A DNA stretch of 7,726 nucleotides from the NCBI GenBank assembly GCA_017620345.1, contig JAFZQP010000043.1, positions 1 to 7,726 of the forward strand, in the 5' to 3' direction. Position 1 is the stretch's first letter, and the number at the start of each line of letters is the position of its first letter. Below are positions 1-7,706 of the stretch, piece by piece. This DNA comes from Lachnospiraceae bacterium. GTDB taxonomy: Bacteria > Bacillota_A > Clostridia > Lachnospirales > Lachnospiraceae. Below the pieces are notes generated by a model. That model did no database searches. It was not told the DNA's origin and saw only the letters and a list, made by a program, of their open reading frames with translations. The position numbers and the translations under genes are program-made.

Positions 1-2368
<2,368 letters not shown>

Positions 2369-2387
<19 letters not shown>

Positions 2388-2587
2388 ATAACGTACCTGC
2401 TTCCTTTATATTCAAATGTATCTCCTACATAAAGCTTCCTGCCGCGCTGCAGACACTCTTCTCCGTTGACTGTAACAAGACCTTCATTAATGTAGATCTT
2501 TGCTTCCAGTCCGGATCCGACAGCACCGCACAGTTTAAGAGCCTGTCCAAGCTTTATGAATTCATCCCTTATAAATACTTCTTCCAT
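2369..2587 (-). CDS. yaaA: S4 domain-containing protein YaaA/RlbA
   Basis: Small RNA-binding protein of the S4 fold, 72 residues, almost entirely one S4 domain (about residues 12-62). The diagnostic pattern is present: IKLGQALKL, SGLEAK, then INEGLVTVNGE and QRGRKLYVGD. Size and position between dnaN and recF match B. subtilis YaaA (RlbA), a family linked to the ribosome or RNA; the exact role is not readable from the sequence. It begins 17 bases after the dnaN stop and ends inside recF. The ATG at 2587 has no Shine-Dalgarno sequence: the gap is AT-rich and ends in seven As, counting the A of the ATG. An in-frame TTG 15 bases upstream also lacks one. Translation may depend on ribosomes arriving from dnaN (inference). 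Confidence 0.93.
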
Positions 2588-2604
2588 TTTTTTAAGATCA
2601 AATA

Positions 2605-3708
2605 CTAAACGGTAAAGTTTACCGGAAGGATCAGATACAGATAAGAATCATCCTCATTTTTAATGATGCATGGAGCTTTTGGATTTACCATATAAAGAGT
2701 GACTGATTCGTCATCTATTACACGAAGCGCATCAATGAGGAATTTAGGATTAAATCCTATCAGTATATCTTTTCCGCTCTTTTCAATATCAAGATCATCT
2801 TTCATGCTTCCTACAGATGAATTGATTGAAAGTGTTGCTGTTCCATCTTTTACATCAAATACTATGGGTTTCTTATCTCCTTCTTTTACAAGAAGAGTAG
2901 ATCTCTGAATTACCTCAAGAAGTTCTTTCTTACTTACATCGATCTTTGTCTCATAATCATTTGATATCATCTGATCGATCTTGAAATAATTACCTTCTAT
3001 TATTCTTGAAACAACCTTTACGGAATCATATTCAAAGATCACATGATTTTCGCATAGATATATCATTACATCTTTATCAACGTCACCAGGGATTATCTTT
3101 GATAATTCAAGAAGAGTCTTACCGGGAACAATTACGGATTTATCATCATAACTTTTCTTAAGAGTAATGTTTCTGACTGAGATCCTGTGTCCGTCAAGAG
3201 ATACTACTTTGAACTGGTCACCTTTTATCTCAAACAGTTCACCGGTCATTATCTTGTTTGTATCATTATCAGATATTGAAAAAATAGTTTGTCTGATAAG
3301 CTCTTTAATTGAAAACTGTGATATCTCAACAGGATCCGCTTTATCAAGTTCGGGAAGAAGAACAAATTCTTCAGTTGATCTTCCTGGAATATCAAGCTTT
3401 GATTTTCCGCACTCAATATGAACCATGTTATCTTCATCAGAATCAATGACAAACTCTTCATCACTGTAACTTCTGATGAGATTAGAGATTATCTTTGCTT
3501 CTATTGCAACAGTACCTGCAACCTCAACCTGTCCTTCTATATATGTTTCAATACCAATTTCCATATCATTGGCTGTAAGCTTGATACCTTCTTCATCAGC
3601 AGTAAACAATATACATTCAAGTATTGTCATTGATGTCTTTGAAGGTACTGCCTTTGATACGGTATTGATACCGTATAATAATTGAGATTGTGAACACCTG
3701 ATCCTCAT
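2605..3708 (-). CDS. dnaN: DNA polymerase III beta subunit (sliding clamp)
   Basis: Processivity clamp: a ring-shaped dimer that encircles DNA and tethers Pol III, MutS, ligase and other partners. The length of 367 residues is standard, with three repeated clamp folds at roughly 1-120, 125-245 and 248-367. Recognisable stretches are the N-terminal MRIRCSQSQLLYGINTVSKA, the SLDGHRIS segment that equals TDGHRLA in relatives, and the C-terminal YLILPVNFTV ending that forms part of the partner-binding pocket. The start at 3708 is fixed by GGAAGGGAG about 5 bases upstream. It lies 176 bases downstream of dnaA; I see no terminator in between, so it can be read from the dnaA promoter, although an extra promoter in the gap is possible. 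It is clearly more AT-rich than gyrB. Confidence 0.98.
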   Translation of the reverse strand: MRIRCSQSQLLYGINTVSKAVPSKTSMTILECILFTADEEGIKLTANDMEIGIETYIEGQVEVAGTVAIEAKIISNLIRSYSDEEFVIDSDEDNMVHIECGKSKLDIPGRSTEEFVLLPELDKADPVEISQFSIKELIRQTIFSISDNDTNKIMTGELFEIKGDQFKVVSLDGHRISVRNITLKKSYDDKSVIVPGKTLLELSKIIPGDVDKDVMIYLCENHVIFEYDSVKVVSRIIEGNYFKIDQMISNDYETKIDVSKKELLEVIQRSTLLVKEGDKKPIVFDVKDGTATLSINSSVGSMKDDLDIEKSGKDILIGFNPKFLIDALRVIDDESVTLYMVNPKAPCIIKNEDDSYLYLILPVNFTV

Positions 3709-3775
3709 ATGATCTCCCTTCCAAAAATCTTATTTATATATGTATAACTTAAATAATATTATTCTTATTATAGAG
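3709..3775 (-). other. AT-rich candidate DNA-unwinding element with TAA triplets, dnaA-dnaN gap
   Basis: Read on the minus strand (the direction of dnaA), two DnaA-box-like sites are followed by CTCTA and then TAA TAA GAA TAA TAT TAT TTA (from 3770 down to 3750), then a nearly pure A/T run to about 3725. In B. subtilis the unwinding element lies in this same gap, and DnaA-trio repeats (TAG or TAA triplets) next to DnaA boxes guide DnaA onto single strands. The layout here fits that model. The repeat is short and simple AT-richness could produce it, so this is a candidate. The dnaN ribosome site occupies the right-hand end in the minus reading (about 3713-3720). Confidence 0.45.
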
Positions 3776-3846
3776 TGTGGATTTGTTGATAACTCTCATG
3801 ATCCACTGATTTAGCCTGTTATGCTTATTTATAAAATTGTTGATAT
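3776..3846. promoter_or_regulatory. DnaA-box-like cluster between dnaA and dnaN
   Basis: Judged against TTATNCACA: minus-strand TTATCAACA at 3784-3792 (one mismatch, the same variant as in the main array at 5420), minus-strand AAATCCACA at 3776-3784 (two mismatches, abutting it), plus-strand TGATCCACT at 3799-3807 (two mismatches) and minus-strand ATATCAACA at 3838-3846 (two mismatches). None is perfect. Four near-matches in about 70 bases beside an AT-rich tract, in the gap where Bacillus-type origins have their downstream boxes, makes a functional set plausible. Confidence 0.45.
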
Positions 3847-3884
3847 GATTAAATAACATGTTTGTAAAAAAGCAGTTATCATCA

Positions 3885-5255
3885 TCAGTCAGATTTAAGC
3901 TTATTAACGATAGTCTCTATTGTTCTCTTTGTTGATTCATCTTTTTCCATCATATCGCTTATTGATCTTTCGCCGTACATGATCGTTGAATGATCTCTTC
4001 CGCCAAGAAGCGATGCTATTTCCTTATATGTTGCACCGGTCATGCTGCGGCACAGATACATTATGACCTGTCTGGGATAGACAAGTTCCTTATTTCTCTT
4101 GCTTGATTTGATATCATCTATTGACACATTAAAGTGATCGCAAACAACGCTCATGATATTTTCCGGACTTATCATAGAAGGAGAATTAGGAGATATTATA
4201 TCTTTGAGTGCTTCCTTTGCTATATCAAGATCTATGTCTTTCTTTTCAAGATTTGCAAGAACGACTACTTTCTTTATTGAACCTTCAAGCTCTCTTATAT
4301 TTGATTTAACGTTATTTGCTATATAAGATAAGACATCGTTACTTATATTATAGTCAAATGCTTCGACCTTTTTCTGAAGTATAGCCATCCTTGTTTCATA
4401 ATCAGGAAACTGGATATCTGCTATAAGACCCCAGGCAAATCTTGATCTGAAACGCTCTTCAAGGACATCCATATCTTTAGGAGGTTTATCGGAAGTGATT
4501 ATTATCTGCTTTTTCTGTTCATACAGATGATTGAAGGTGTGGAAAAACTCTTCCTGAGTTGAAGCCTTTCCTATTATAAACTGTATATCATCTATAAGAA
4601 GAACATCTATGTTTCTGTATTTATCCCTGAATTGTTTGATCTTTTCGGGATTATTGTTACCTGTCCTGACTGCTTCTATGACTTCATTGGTAAACTGCTC
4701 ACTTGTAACATAGAGAACAGTTGCATCAGGGTTCTGATCTATGATGTAATGTCCGATCGCATGCATCAGATGTGTCTTACCGAGTCCTACTCCTCCGTAT
4801 ATGAAAAGAGGATTATATACTTTGCCCGGATCTTCCGATACGGCAATGGCACTTGCCTGAGCAAGTCTGTTATTGCTTCCTACTACAAAAGTATCAAACG
4901 TATAATTGAGATTAAGGTTTGCTTTTTCGTATCTTGCCTGATTATCAACATAAGACTTGGAATGATTATCTTCCTTATGTATATCATCTTCGGAGATGAT
5001 CTCTATCTCATACTGATCTTCAAAGCTTTTGCTCAGTGCTTCGTTGATATATACCTTTAGCGGAGAGCGATACTTCTTATTTACCATTGCTATATTCGGA
5101 GCAAGCTCTCTTGTGATAGTGATATAAACAGTGTTGTTCTTGATCTGTCCTATCTTCAGAGGTTCGATCCAGGTCCTATAAGCAATATCAGTTAATTCAT
5201 ATTCTATTCTGAGGGACTCTTTGATCTCGTCCCATTTAGATACTAATTCTTCCAT
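3885..5255 (-). CDS. dnaA: chromosomal replication initiator protein DnaA
   Basis: AAA+ ATPase that binds DnaA boxes, melts oriC and recruits the helicase. It has 456 residues and four domains. Domain I is 1-85, with TWIEPL at 28-33. A short, variable domain II linker spans about 86-118. Domain III is the AAA+ module: Walker A GGVGLGKTH ending at 162, Walker B VLLIDDI at 218-224, arginine finger in RSRF at 270-273 and sensor 2 in NIRELEG at 319-325. Domain IV, about 365-456, carries the box-binding GGRDHSTI at 418-425. The start is forced by an in-frame TAA two codons upstream, yet no Shine-Dalgarno sequence precedes it. A tiny ORF ends on the start codon (TAATG). The gene ends with TGA TGA TGA TAA, four in-frame stops in a row. 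DnaA boxes on both sides suggest autoregulation. Confidence 0.99.
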   Translation of the reverse strand: MEELVSKWDEIKESLRIEYELTDIAYRTWIEPLKIGQIKNNTVYITITRELAPNIAMVNKKYRSPLKVYINEALSKSFEDQYEIEIISEDDIHKEDNHSKSYVDNQARYEKANLNLNYTFDTFVVGSNNRLAQASAIAVSEDPGKVYNPLFIYGGVGLGKTHLMHAIGHYIIDQNPDATVLYVTSEQFTNEVIEAVRTGNNNPEKIKQFRDKYRNIDVLLIDDIQFIIGKASTQEEFFHTFNHLYEQKKQIIITSDKPPKDMDVLEERFRSRFAWGLIADIQFPDYETRMAILQKKVEAFDYNISNDVLSYIANNVKSNIRELEGSIKKVVVLANLEKKDIDLDIAKEALKDIISPNSPSMISPENIMSVVCDHFNVSIDDIKSSKRNKELVYPRQVIMYLCRSMTGATYKEIASLLGGRDHSTIMYGERSISDMMEKDESTKRTIETIVNKLKSD

Positions 5256-5272
5256 TATTTACAAATTTTCAT
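5255..5272 (-). CDS. possible 5-codon upstream ORF coupled to dnaA
   Basis: ATG AAA ATT TGT AAA TAA (peptide MKICK) lies in the short dnaA leader, and its stop shares one base with the dnaA start codon (TAATG), the classic geometry for stop-restart coupling. It has no good ribosome site of its own; an AAGG lies about 17 bases upstream, at the expected 5' end of the mRNA. In an AT-rich leader such a frame can arise by chance, so this is a candidate regulatory element rather than an established gene. Confidence 0.25.
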   Translation of the reverse strand: MKICK

Positions 5273-5296
5273 TTAAATAAAAAAAACTACCTTGAT

Positions 5297-5325
5297 ATTG
5301 TATAACAAAATATGCCATATTTCAA
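5297..5325 (-). promoter_or_regulatory. predicted sigma-A promoter of dnaA
   Basis: On the minus strand TTGAAA (5325-5320, five of six consensus bases) is followed after exactly 17 bases by TACAAT (5302-5297, five of six). The transcript would start near 5290, giving a leader of about 35 bases with an eight-T run at 5286-5279 and no Shine-Dalgarno sequence. A DnaA box at 5341-5349 lies 15 bases upstream of the -35 element, which suits autoregulation by DnaA. Confidence 0.6.
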
Positions 5326-5340
5326 ACAGATTTAGGTTAT

Positions 5341-5349
5341 TTATCCACT
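5341..5349 (+). promoter_or_regulatory. DnaA box near the dnaA promoter
   Basis: TTATCCACT, one mismatch (last base) from TTATNCACA. It stands apart from the main array, 71 bases from the next box, and close to the dnaA -35 element, so it may serve DnaA autoregulation as much as initiation (inference). Confidence 0.7.
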
Positions 5350-5419
5350 AAATTTAGTATAGGGATGATTTTTGTCGAAAGTAGGCTGTTTTATCAAATT
5401 TGGTCAAAATAGGGCTTTC

Positions 5420-5495
5420 TTATCAACACATTTTAAACAGGTTATCCACACTCTTGATTTTGATTATCCACTATTTATTCACATTTTGTGGATTA
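5420..5495. promoter_or_regulatory. DnaA-box array of oriC (five boxes)
   Basis: Boxes on the plus strand: TTATCAACA 5420-5428 (one mismatch), TTATCCACA 5442-5450 (perfect), TTATCCACT 5464-5472 (one mismatch), TTATTCACA 5475-5483 (perfect). One box is on the minus strand: TAATCCACA 5487-5495 (one mismatch). Start-to-start steps of the four direct boxes are 22, 22 and 11 bases, so they lie on one face of the helix; the last box is inverted. DnaA would bind here to build the initiation complex. Confidence 0.9.
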
Positions 5496-5521
5496 AACAA
5501 TCAGGCGTTATGTATTTTTTC

Positions 5522-5550
5522 TTGACATTGACGAACGCTTTTAATAGAAT
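5522..5550 (+). promoter_or_regulatory. strong sigma-A promoter for rpmH
   Basis: TTGACA (5522-5527, perfect) and TAGAAT (5545-5550, five of six) are separated by exactly 17 bases. The expected start is a purine at about 5558-5559, giving a leader of about 50 bases. This fits a heavily expressed ribosomal-protein gene and probably drives rpmH and, by read-through, rnpA-yidD-yidC. Confidence 0.85.
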
Positions 5551-5558
5551 ATGACTTG

Positions 5559-5588
5559 ACGTTTTCCAAGAACATACTACTAAAACGT
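5559..5588 (+). promoter_or_regulatory. inverted repeat at the 5' end of the rpmH leader
   Basis: ACGTTTT at 5559-5565 is a perfect inverted repeat of AAAACGT at 5582-5588, with a 16-base loop. The predicted transcript begins almost exactly at the left arm, so the mRNA could start with a 7-bp stem that ends 5 bases before the ribosome site at 5594. The stem is mostly A-U and weak. A role in mRNA stability or translation control is inference; it could also be a protein-binding palindrome or chance. Confidence 0.35.
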
Positions 5589-5608
5589 ATGAAAAGGAGG
5601 TGTTTCCT

Positions 5609-5743
5609 ATGAAAATGACATTTCAGCCCAAGAAGAGACAGAGATCGAAAGTTCATGGCTTCAGAAGCAGAATGAGTACTCCCGGCGGACGTAAAGTTCT
5701 TAAGAGCAGAAGAGCAAAGGGAAGAAAGATTTTATCAGCATAA
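5609..5743 (+). CDS. rpmH: 50S ribosomal protein L34
   Basis: Small basic protein of the large ribosomal subunit, 44 residues, the usual length for the family. The L34 signature is plain: [20 protein letters not shown] at 3-22, then STPGGRKVL at 23-31 and SRRAKGRK at 33-40. The start ATG at 5609 is set by an excellent ribosome site, AAGGAGGT at 5594-5601, 7 bases upstream. It lies immediately right of oriC under its own strong promoter, as in most bacteria. An intrinsic terminator follows its stop at once and separates it in expression from rnpA. Confidence 0.98.
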   Translation: MKMTFQPKKRQRSKVHGFRSRMSTPGGRKVLKSRRAKGRKILSA

Positions 5744-5773
5744 AAAAGGCCACATAATATGTGGCTTTTTTTT
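5742..5773 (+). terminator. intrinsic terminator or attenuator between rpmH and rnpA
   Basis: The symmetrical hairpin GCCACATA-A-TATGTGGC (5749-5765; in practice a stem of about 6 bp and a five-base loop) is followed by eight Ts at 5766-5773 and preceded by an A run that can extend the stem. It begins at the rpmH stop codon. rnpA has no convincing promoter of its own, so the terminator is probably partial and lowers rnpA-yidD-yidC expression relative to L34; a comparable arrangement is known in E. coli. Confidence 0.85.
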
Positions 5774-5788
5774 CTAAGGCTATAATTT

Positions 5789-6124
5789 ATGATTTTTACC
5801 GAAGGTTTAAAGAAGAATTCGGATTTCAGAGAAGTATATGATAAAGGCCGCTCCAAGGCCAATCGTTATCTTGTCGTATATGTTAAGGAAAACGGAAGTA
5901 CGAAAAACAGACTGGGAGTGTCGATCAGTAAAAAGGTCGGAAACTCCGTATACAGACATTATTTTAAAAGATGTGTTAAAGAAAGTTACAGGCTACACGA
6001 AGAGATGTTCAATAGTGGTTTGGACATTGTAGTCCTGGCGCGAGGCAGCGCGAAGGGTATTAAATACAGCGATATCGAAAGTGCAATGTTGCACTTGATG
6101 AGAATACATAAGGTTTACAGATAA
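5789..6124 (+). CDS. rnpA: ribonuclease P protein component
   Basis: Basic protein cofactor that, with the RNase P RNA, removes 5' leaders from precursor tRNAs. At 111 residues it has family length. Visible features are the N-terminal LKKNSDFREVYDKG (substrate-cleft FRxxY motif at 13-17), the strand LGVSISKKVGNSV at 42-54 and the basic helix around 56-70 leading into ESYRLHEE. The helix reads RHYFKR at 56-61 where most relatives have RNR followed by basic residues, so Asn becomes His and the second Arg becomes Tyr. The ATG at 5789 has a modest AAGG (5776-5779) 9 bases upstream. It lies just after the rpmH terminator, and yidD starts 8 bases after its stop. Confidence 0.96.
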   Translation: MIFTEGLKKNSDFREVYDKGRSKANRYLVVYVKENGSTKNRLGVSISKKVGNSVYRHYFKRCVKESYRLHEEMFNSGLDIVVLARGSAKGIKYSDIESAMLHLMRIHKVYR

Positions 6125-6132
6125 ACTTACGG

Positions 6133-6342
6133 ATGAAAAAGTTTATACTTGCAGGTATAAGGTTTTATCAGAAATATATATCACATTTAAAATCAACAAA
6201 ATGTCCTTATTTCCCATCTTGTTCCGAGTATGGCTATGAGGCTGTGGAAAAGTACGGCCCTTTTAAAGGAAGTCTTCTTGCCATATGGAGAATAATTCGT
6301 TGTAATCCGTTTTCAAAAGGCGGTTACGATCCTGTTCCTTGA
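6133..6342 (+). CDS. yidD: membrane protein insertion efficiency factor YidD
   Basis: Small protein that assists YidC-dependent insertion of membrane proteins at the inner face of the membrane. The 69 residues show the whole family pattern: an N-terminal amphipathic segment (FILAGIRFYQKYIS), then CPYFPSCSEYGYEAV with Cys-24 and Cys-30, KYGPFKG at 40-46, RIIRCNPF with Cys-57 and the terminal GGYDPVP. The start ATG at 6133 is the only one available, because an in-frame TAA lies at 6109. No good ribosome site precedes it, which with the 8-base gap from rnpA suggests translational coupling. yidC, its functional partner, follows after 29 bases. Confidence 0.96.
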   Translation: MKKFILAGIRFYQKYISHLKSTKCPYFPSCSEYGYEAVEKYGPFKGSLLAIWRIIRCNPFSKGGYDPVP

Positions 6343-6358
6343 TCCCTTTCCTGTAATT

Positions 6359-6374
6359 GGAGGAAAAAAATTTG
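6359..6374 (+). promoter_or_regulatory. ribosome binding site and TTG start of yidC
   Basis: GGAGG at 6359-6363 is followed after 8 bases by TTG at 6372-6374. The longest frame would open at a TTG at 6357, but that codon abuts this very ribosome site and has none of its own. A GTG at 6381 is too far away. The TTG at 6372 also gives the family-like N-terminus MYSVILTQYEG. Confidence 0.85.
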
Positions 6375-7682
6375 TATAGTGTGATCTTAACACAGTATGA
6401 GGGAAAAATCCTTGGTCCTATTGCCAAGGTTCTCGGATGGATCCTTGAAAGAATATTCTTACTTCTTGAAAAGATCGATATGCCGAATATCGCACTTGCC
6501 ATCATACTGTTTACTATTGTTATCTATCTGCTGCTGATGCCTCTTACGATCAGACAGCAAAAGTATTCAAAGCTTTCAGCCAAGATGAGTCCTGAGATCC
6601 AGGCTATCCAGGCTAAGTACAAAGGTAAGAAAGATCAGGCGTCAATGGCAGCCATGAATGAAGAGACTCAGGCTGTTTACAAGAAGTACGGCGTGTCTCC
6701 TTCGGGAAGCTGTATCCAGCTTGTGATCCAGATGCCTATCCTTTTTGCACTTTACCGTGTTATCTACAATGTTCCCGCATATGTTAGTTCCGTTAAGGCT
6801 GTGTTCATGCCTTTTGTTGATGAGCTGATCACGAAGACGGGAGCTCTTGATTTTATCAGTAATAAGGATAACTTTGCAGGTGCTGCGCAGTTTTCCAAAC
6901 AGTTCGAGAATGAAGCGTTCAAGCTCGGCGCTGATAATACCTATGTTATCAACACTTTTATCGATGTTCTCAATCGTGCGACAACGGCCGAGTGGAATGC
7001 GATATCCGTAAAGTATCCCGAAATAAGCGATCTGTGTACGAAGACATATGAGACGGTTACTCGTTACAACAATTTCTTCGGACTCAACATTGCAAACTCT
7101 CCCAAATATTATATTTTAGACTGGTGGAGCAACAAAGCTTCCATAGGTCTTGCGATAGGGGCTCTGATGATCCCGCTGTTTTCGGCATTGACACAGTGGC
7201 TTAATACGAAGCTCATGCCTCAGGCTGCAACGCCCACAGGTGATGATCAGGCAAGTGCAATGGCAGCATCGATGAAGTCAATGAACATCATGATGCCGCT
7301 TATGTCTCTTGTGTTCGTGTTCACTCTTCCGATAGGTATGGGTATCTACTGGATCTCAGGTGCCATAATCAGAAGCGTGCAGCAGGTATTCATCAATAAG
7401 CACATCGACAAGATGGATATTGATTCTATAATAGAAAAGAATACGGAGAAGCTTGAGAAGAAGATAGAAAAGAAAAGCGGTGTTACTGGTGCAGCTCTTA
7501 ACCAGGCTGCAAGGATGTCTACAAGAACTCTTTCCGAAAAGAGTCATTCACAGGCAAATGATGCAGAAAAAGATCAGGCCATGAAGAAGCGTGAAGAGCT
7601 TGGCAGCAAAGGGTTTAAGGCCGGAAGCCTGTCAGCAAAGGCCAACATGGTCAGAGAATATAATGAAAAGAACAATAAATAG
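6372..7682 (+). CDS. yidC: membrane protein insertase YidC (Oxa1/YidC family)
   Basis: Polytopic insertase that places proteins in the membrane alone or with SecYEG. From the TTG at 6372 it has 436 residues. An N-terminal amphipathic or membrane helix lies at about 10-35, and no lipoprotein signal is seen. Membrane segments follow at about 37-59 (ending MPLTIRQQK), 112-138 (IQMPILFALYR), 254-278 and 306-335 (MPLMSLVFVFTLPIG, then YWISGAIIRSVQQ). Between the first two lies the charged cytoplasmic hairpin with PEIQAIQAKYKGKK. The loop at about 139-253 is far longer than in E. coli or SpoIIIJ. The groove arginine five residues before PLT is Tyr-52, while Arg-129 sits in the next core helix. A Lys/Glu-rich tail of about 90 residues probably contacts ribosomes. 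khpB follows. Confidence 0.96.
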   Translation: MYSVILTQYEGKILGPIAKVLGWILERIFLLLEKIDMPNIALAIILFTIVIYLLLMPLTIRQQKYSKLSAKMSPEIQAIQAKYKGKKDQASMAAMNEETQAVYKKYGVSPSGSCIQLVIQMPILFALYRVIYNVPAYVSSVKAVFMPFVDELITKTGALDFISNKDNFAGAAQFSKQFENEAFKLGADNTYVINTFIDVLNRATTAEWNAISVKYPEISDLCTKTYETVTRYNNFFGLNIANSPKYYILDWWSNKASIGLAIGALMIPLFSALTQWLNTKLMPQAATPTGDDQASAMAASMKSMNIMMPLMSLVFVFTLPIGMGIYWISGAIIRSVQQVFINKHIDKMDIDSIIEKNTEKLEKKIEKKSGVTGAALNQAARMSTRTLSEKSHSQANDAEKDQAMKKREELGSKGFKAGSLSAKANMVREYNEKNNK

Positions 7683-7706
7683 GATGTTCAAAGATTGGAG
7701 GCAGTT

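Larger units (their letters stand above)
5256..5608. other. oriC region, dnaA-rpmH intergenic
   Basis: AT-rich, non-coding apart from the tiny candidate ORF in the dnaA leader, and flanked by divergently oriented dnaA and rpmH. It holds, left to right, the dnaA leader, the dnaA promoter, an isolated DnaA box, about 70 bases with no clear signal, a packed DnaA-box array, the rpmH promoter and the rpmH leader. Genes on both sides point outward, and the plus strand changes from pyrimidine-rich on the left to purine-rich on the right, as expected where replication forks diverge. Calling this the origin rests on gene order plus the box cluster. Confidence 0.9.

Noticed and set aside
3767..3868. 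Possible dnaN promoters: TATAAT at 3767-3772 and TTTACA-17-TATCAA at 3840-3868, minus strand
   Set aside because: The first has no recognisable -35 at 16-18 bases; the second has only a four-of-six -10. Chance matches are likely in such AT-rich DNA, so neither is listed as a feature.
4632..5060. 142-residue open frame on the plus strand, opposite dnaA
   Set aside because: Antisense to the conserved AAA+ region of dnaA, with no family resemblance and no ribosome site; a shadow of the coding strand.
5381..5427. Imperfect repeat GTAGGCTG...TATCAA and ATAGGGCT...TATCAA as an origin iteron pair
   Set aside because: The two copies differ at several positions, and the first contains only a three-mismatch DnaA box, so similarity may be chance.
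5556..5583. Second rpmH promoter with -35 TTGACG at 5556
   Set aside because: The only -10 candidates at 16-17 bases match poorly, and the upstream promoter is much better.
5781..5786. TATAAT just before the rnpA start as a promoter -10
   Set aside because: No -35 element at suitable spacing (a T-run and hairpin lie there), and a transcript from it would start inside the gene.
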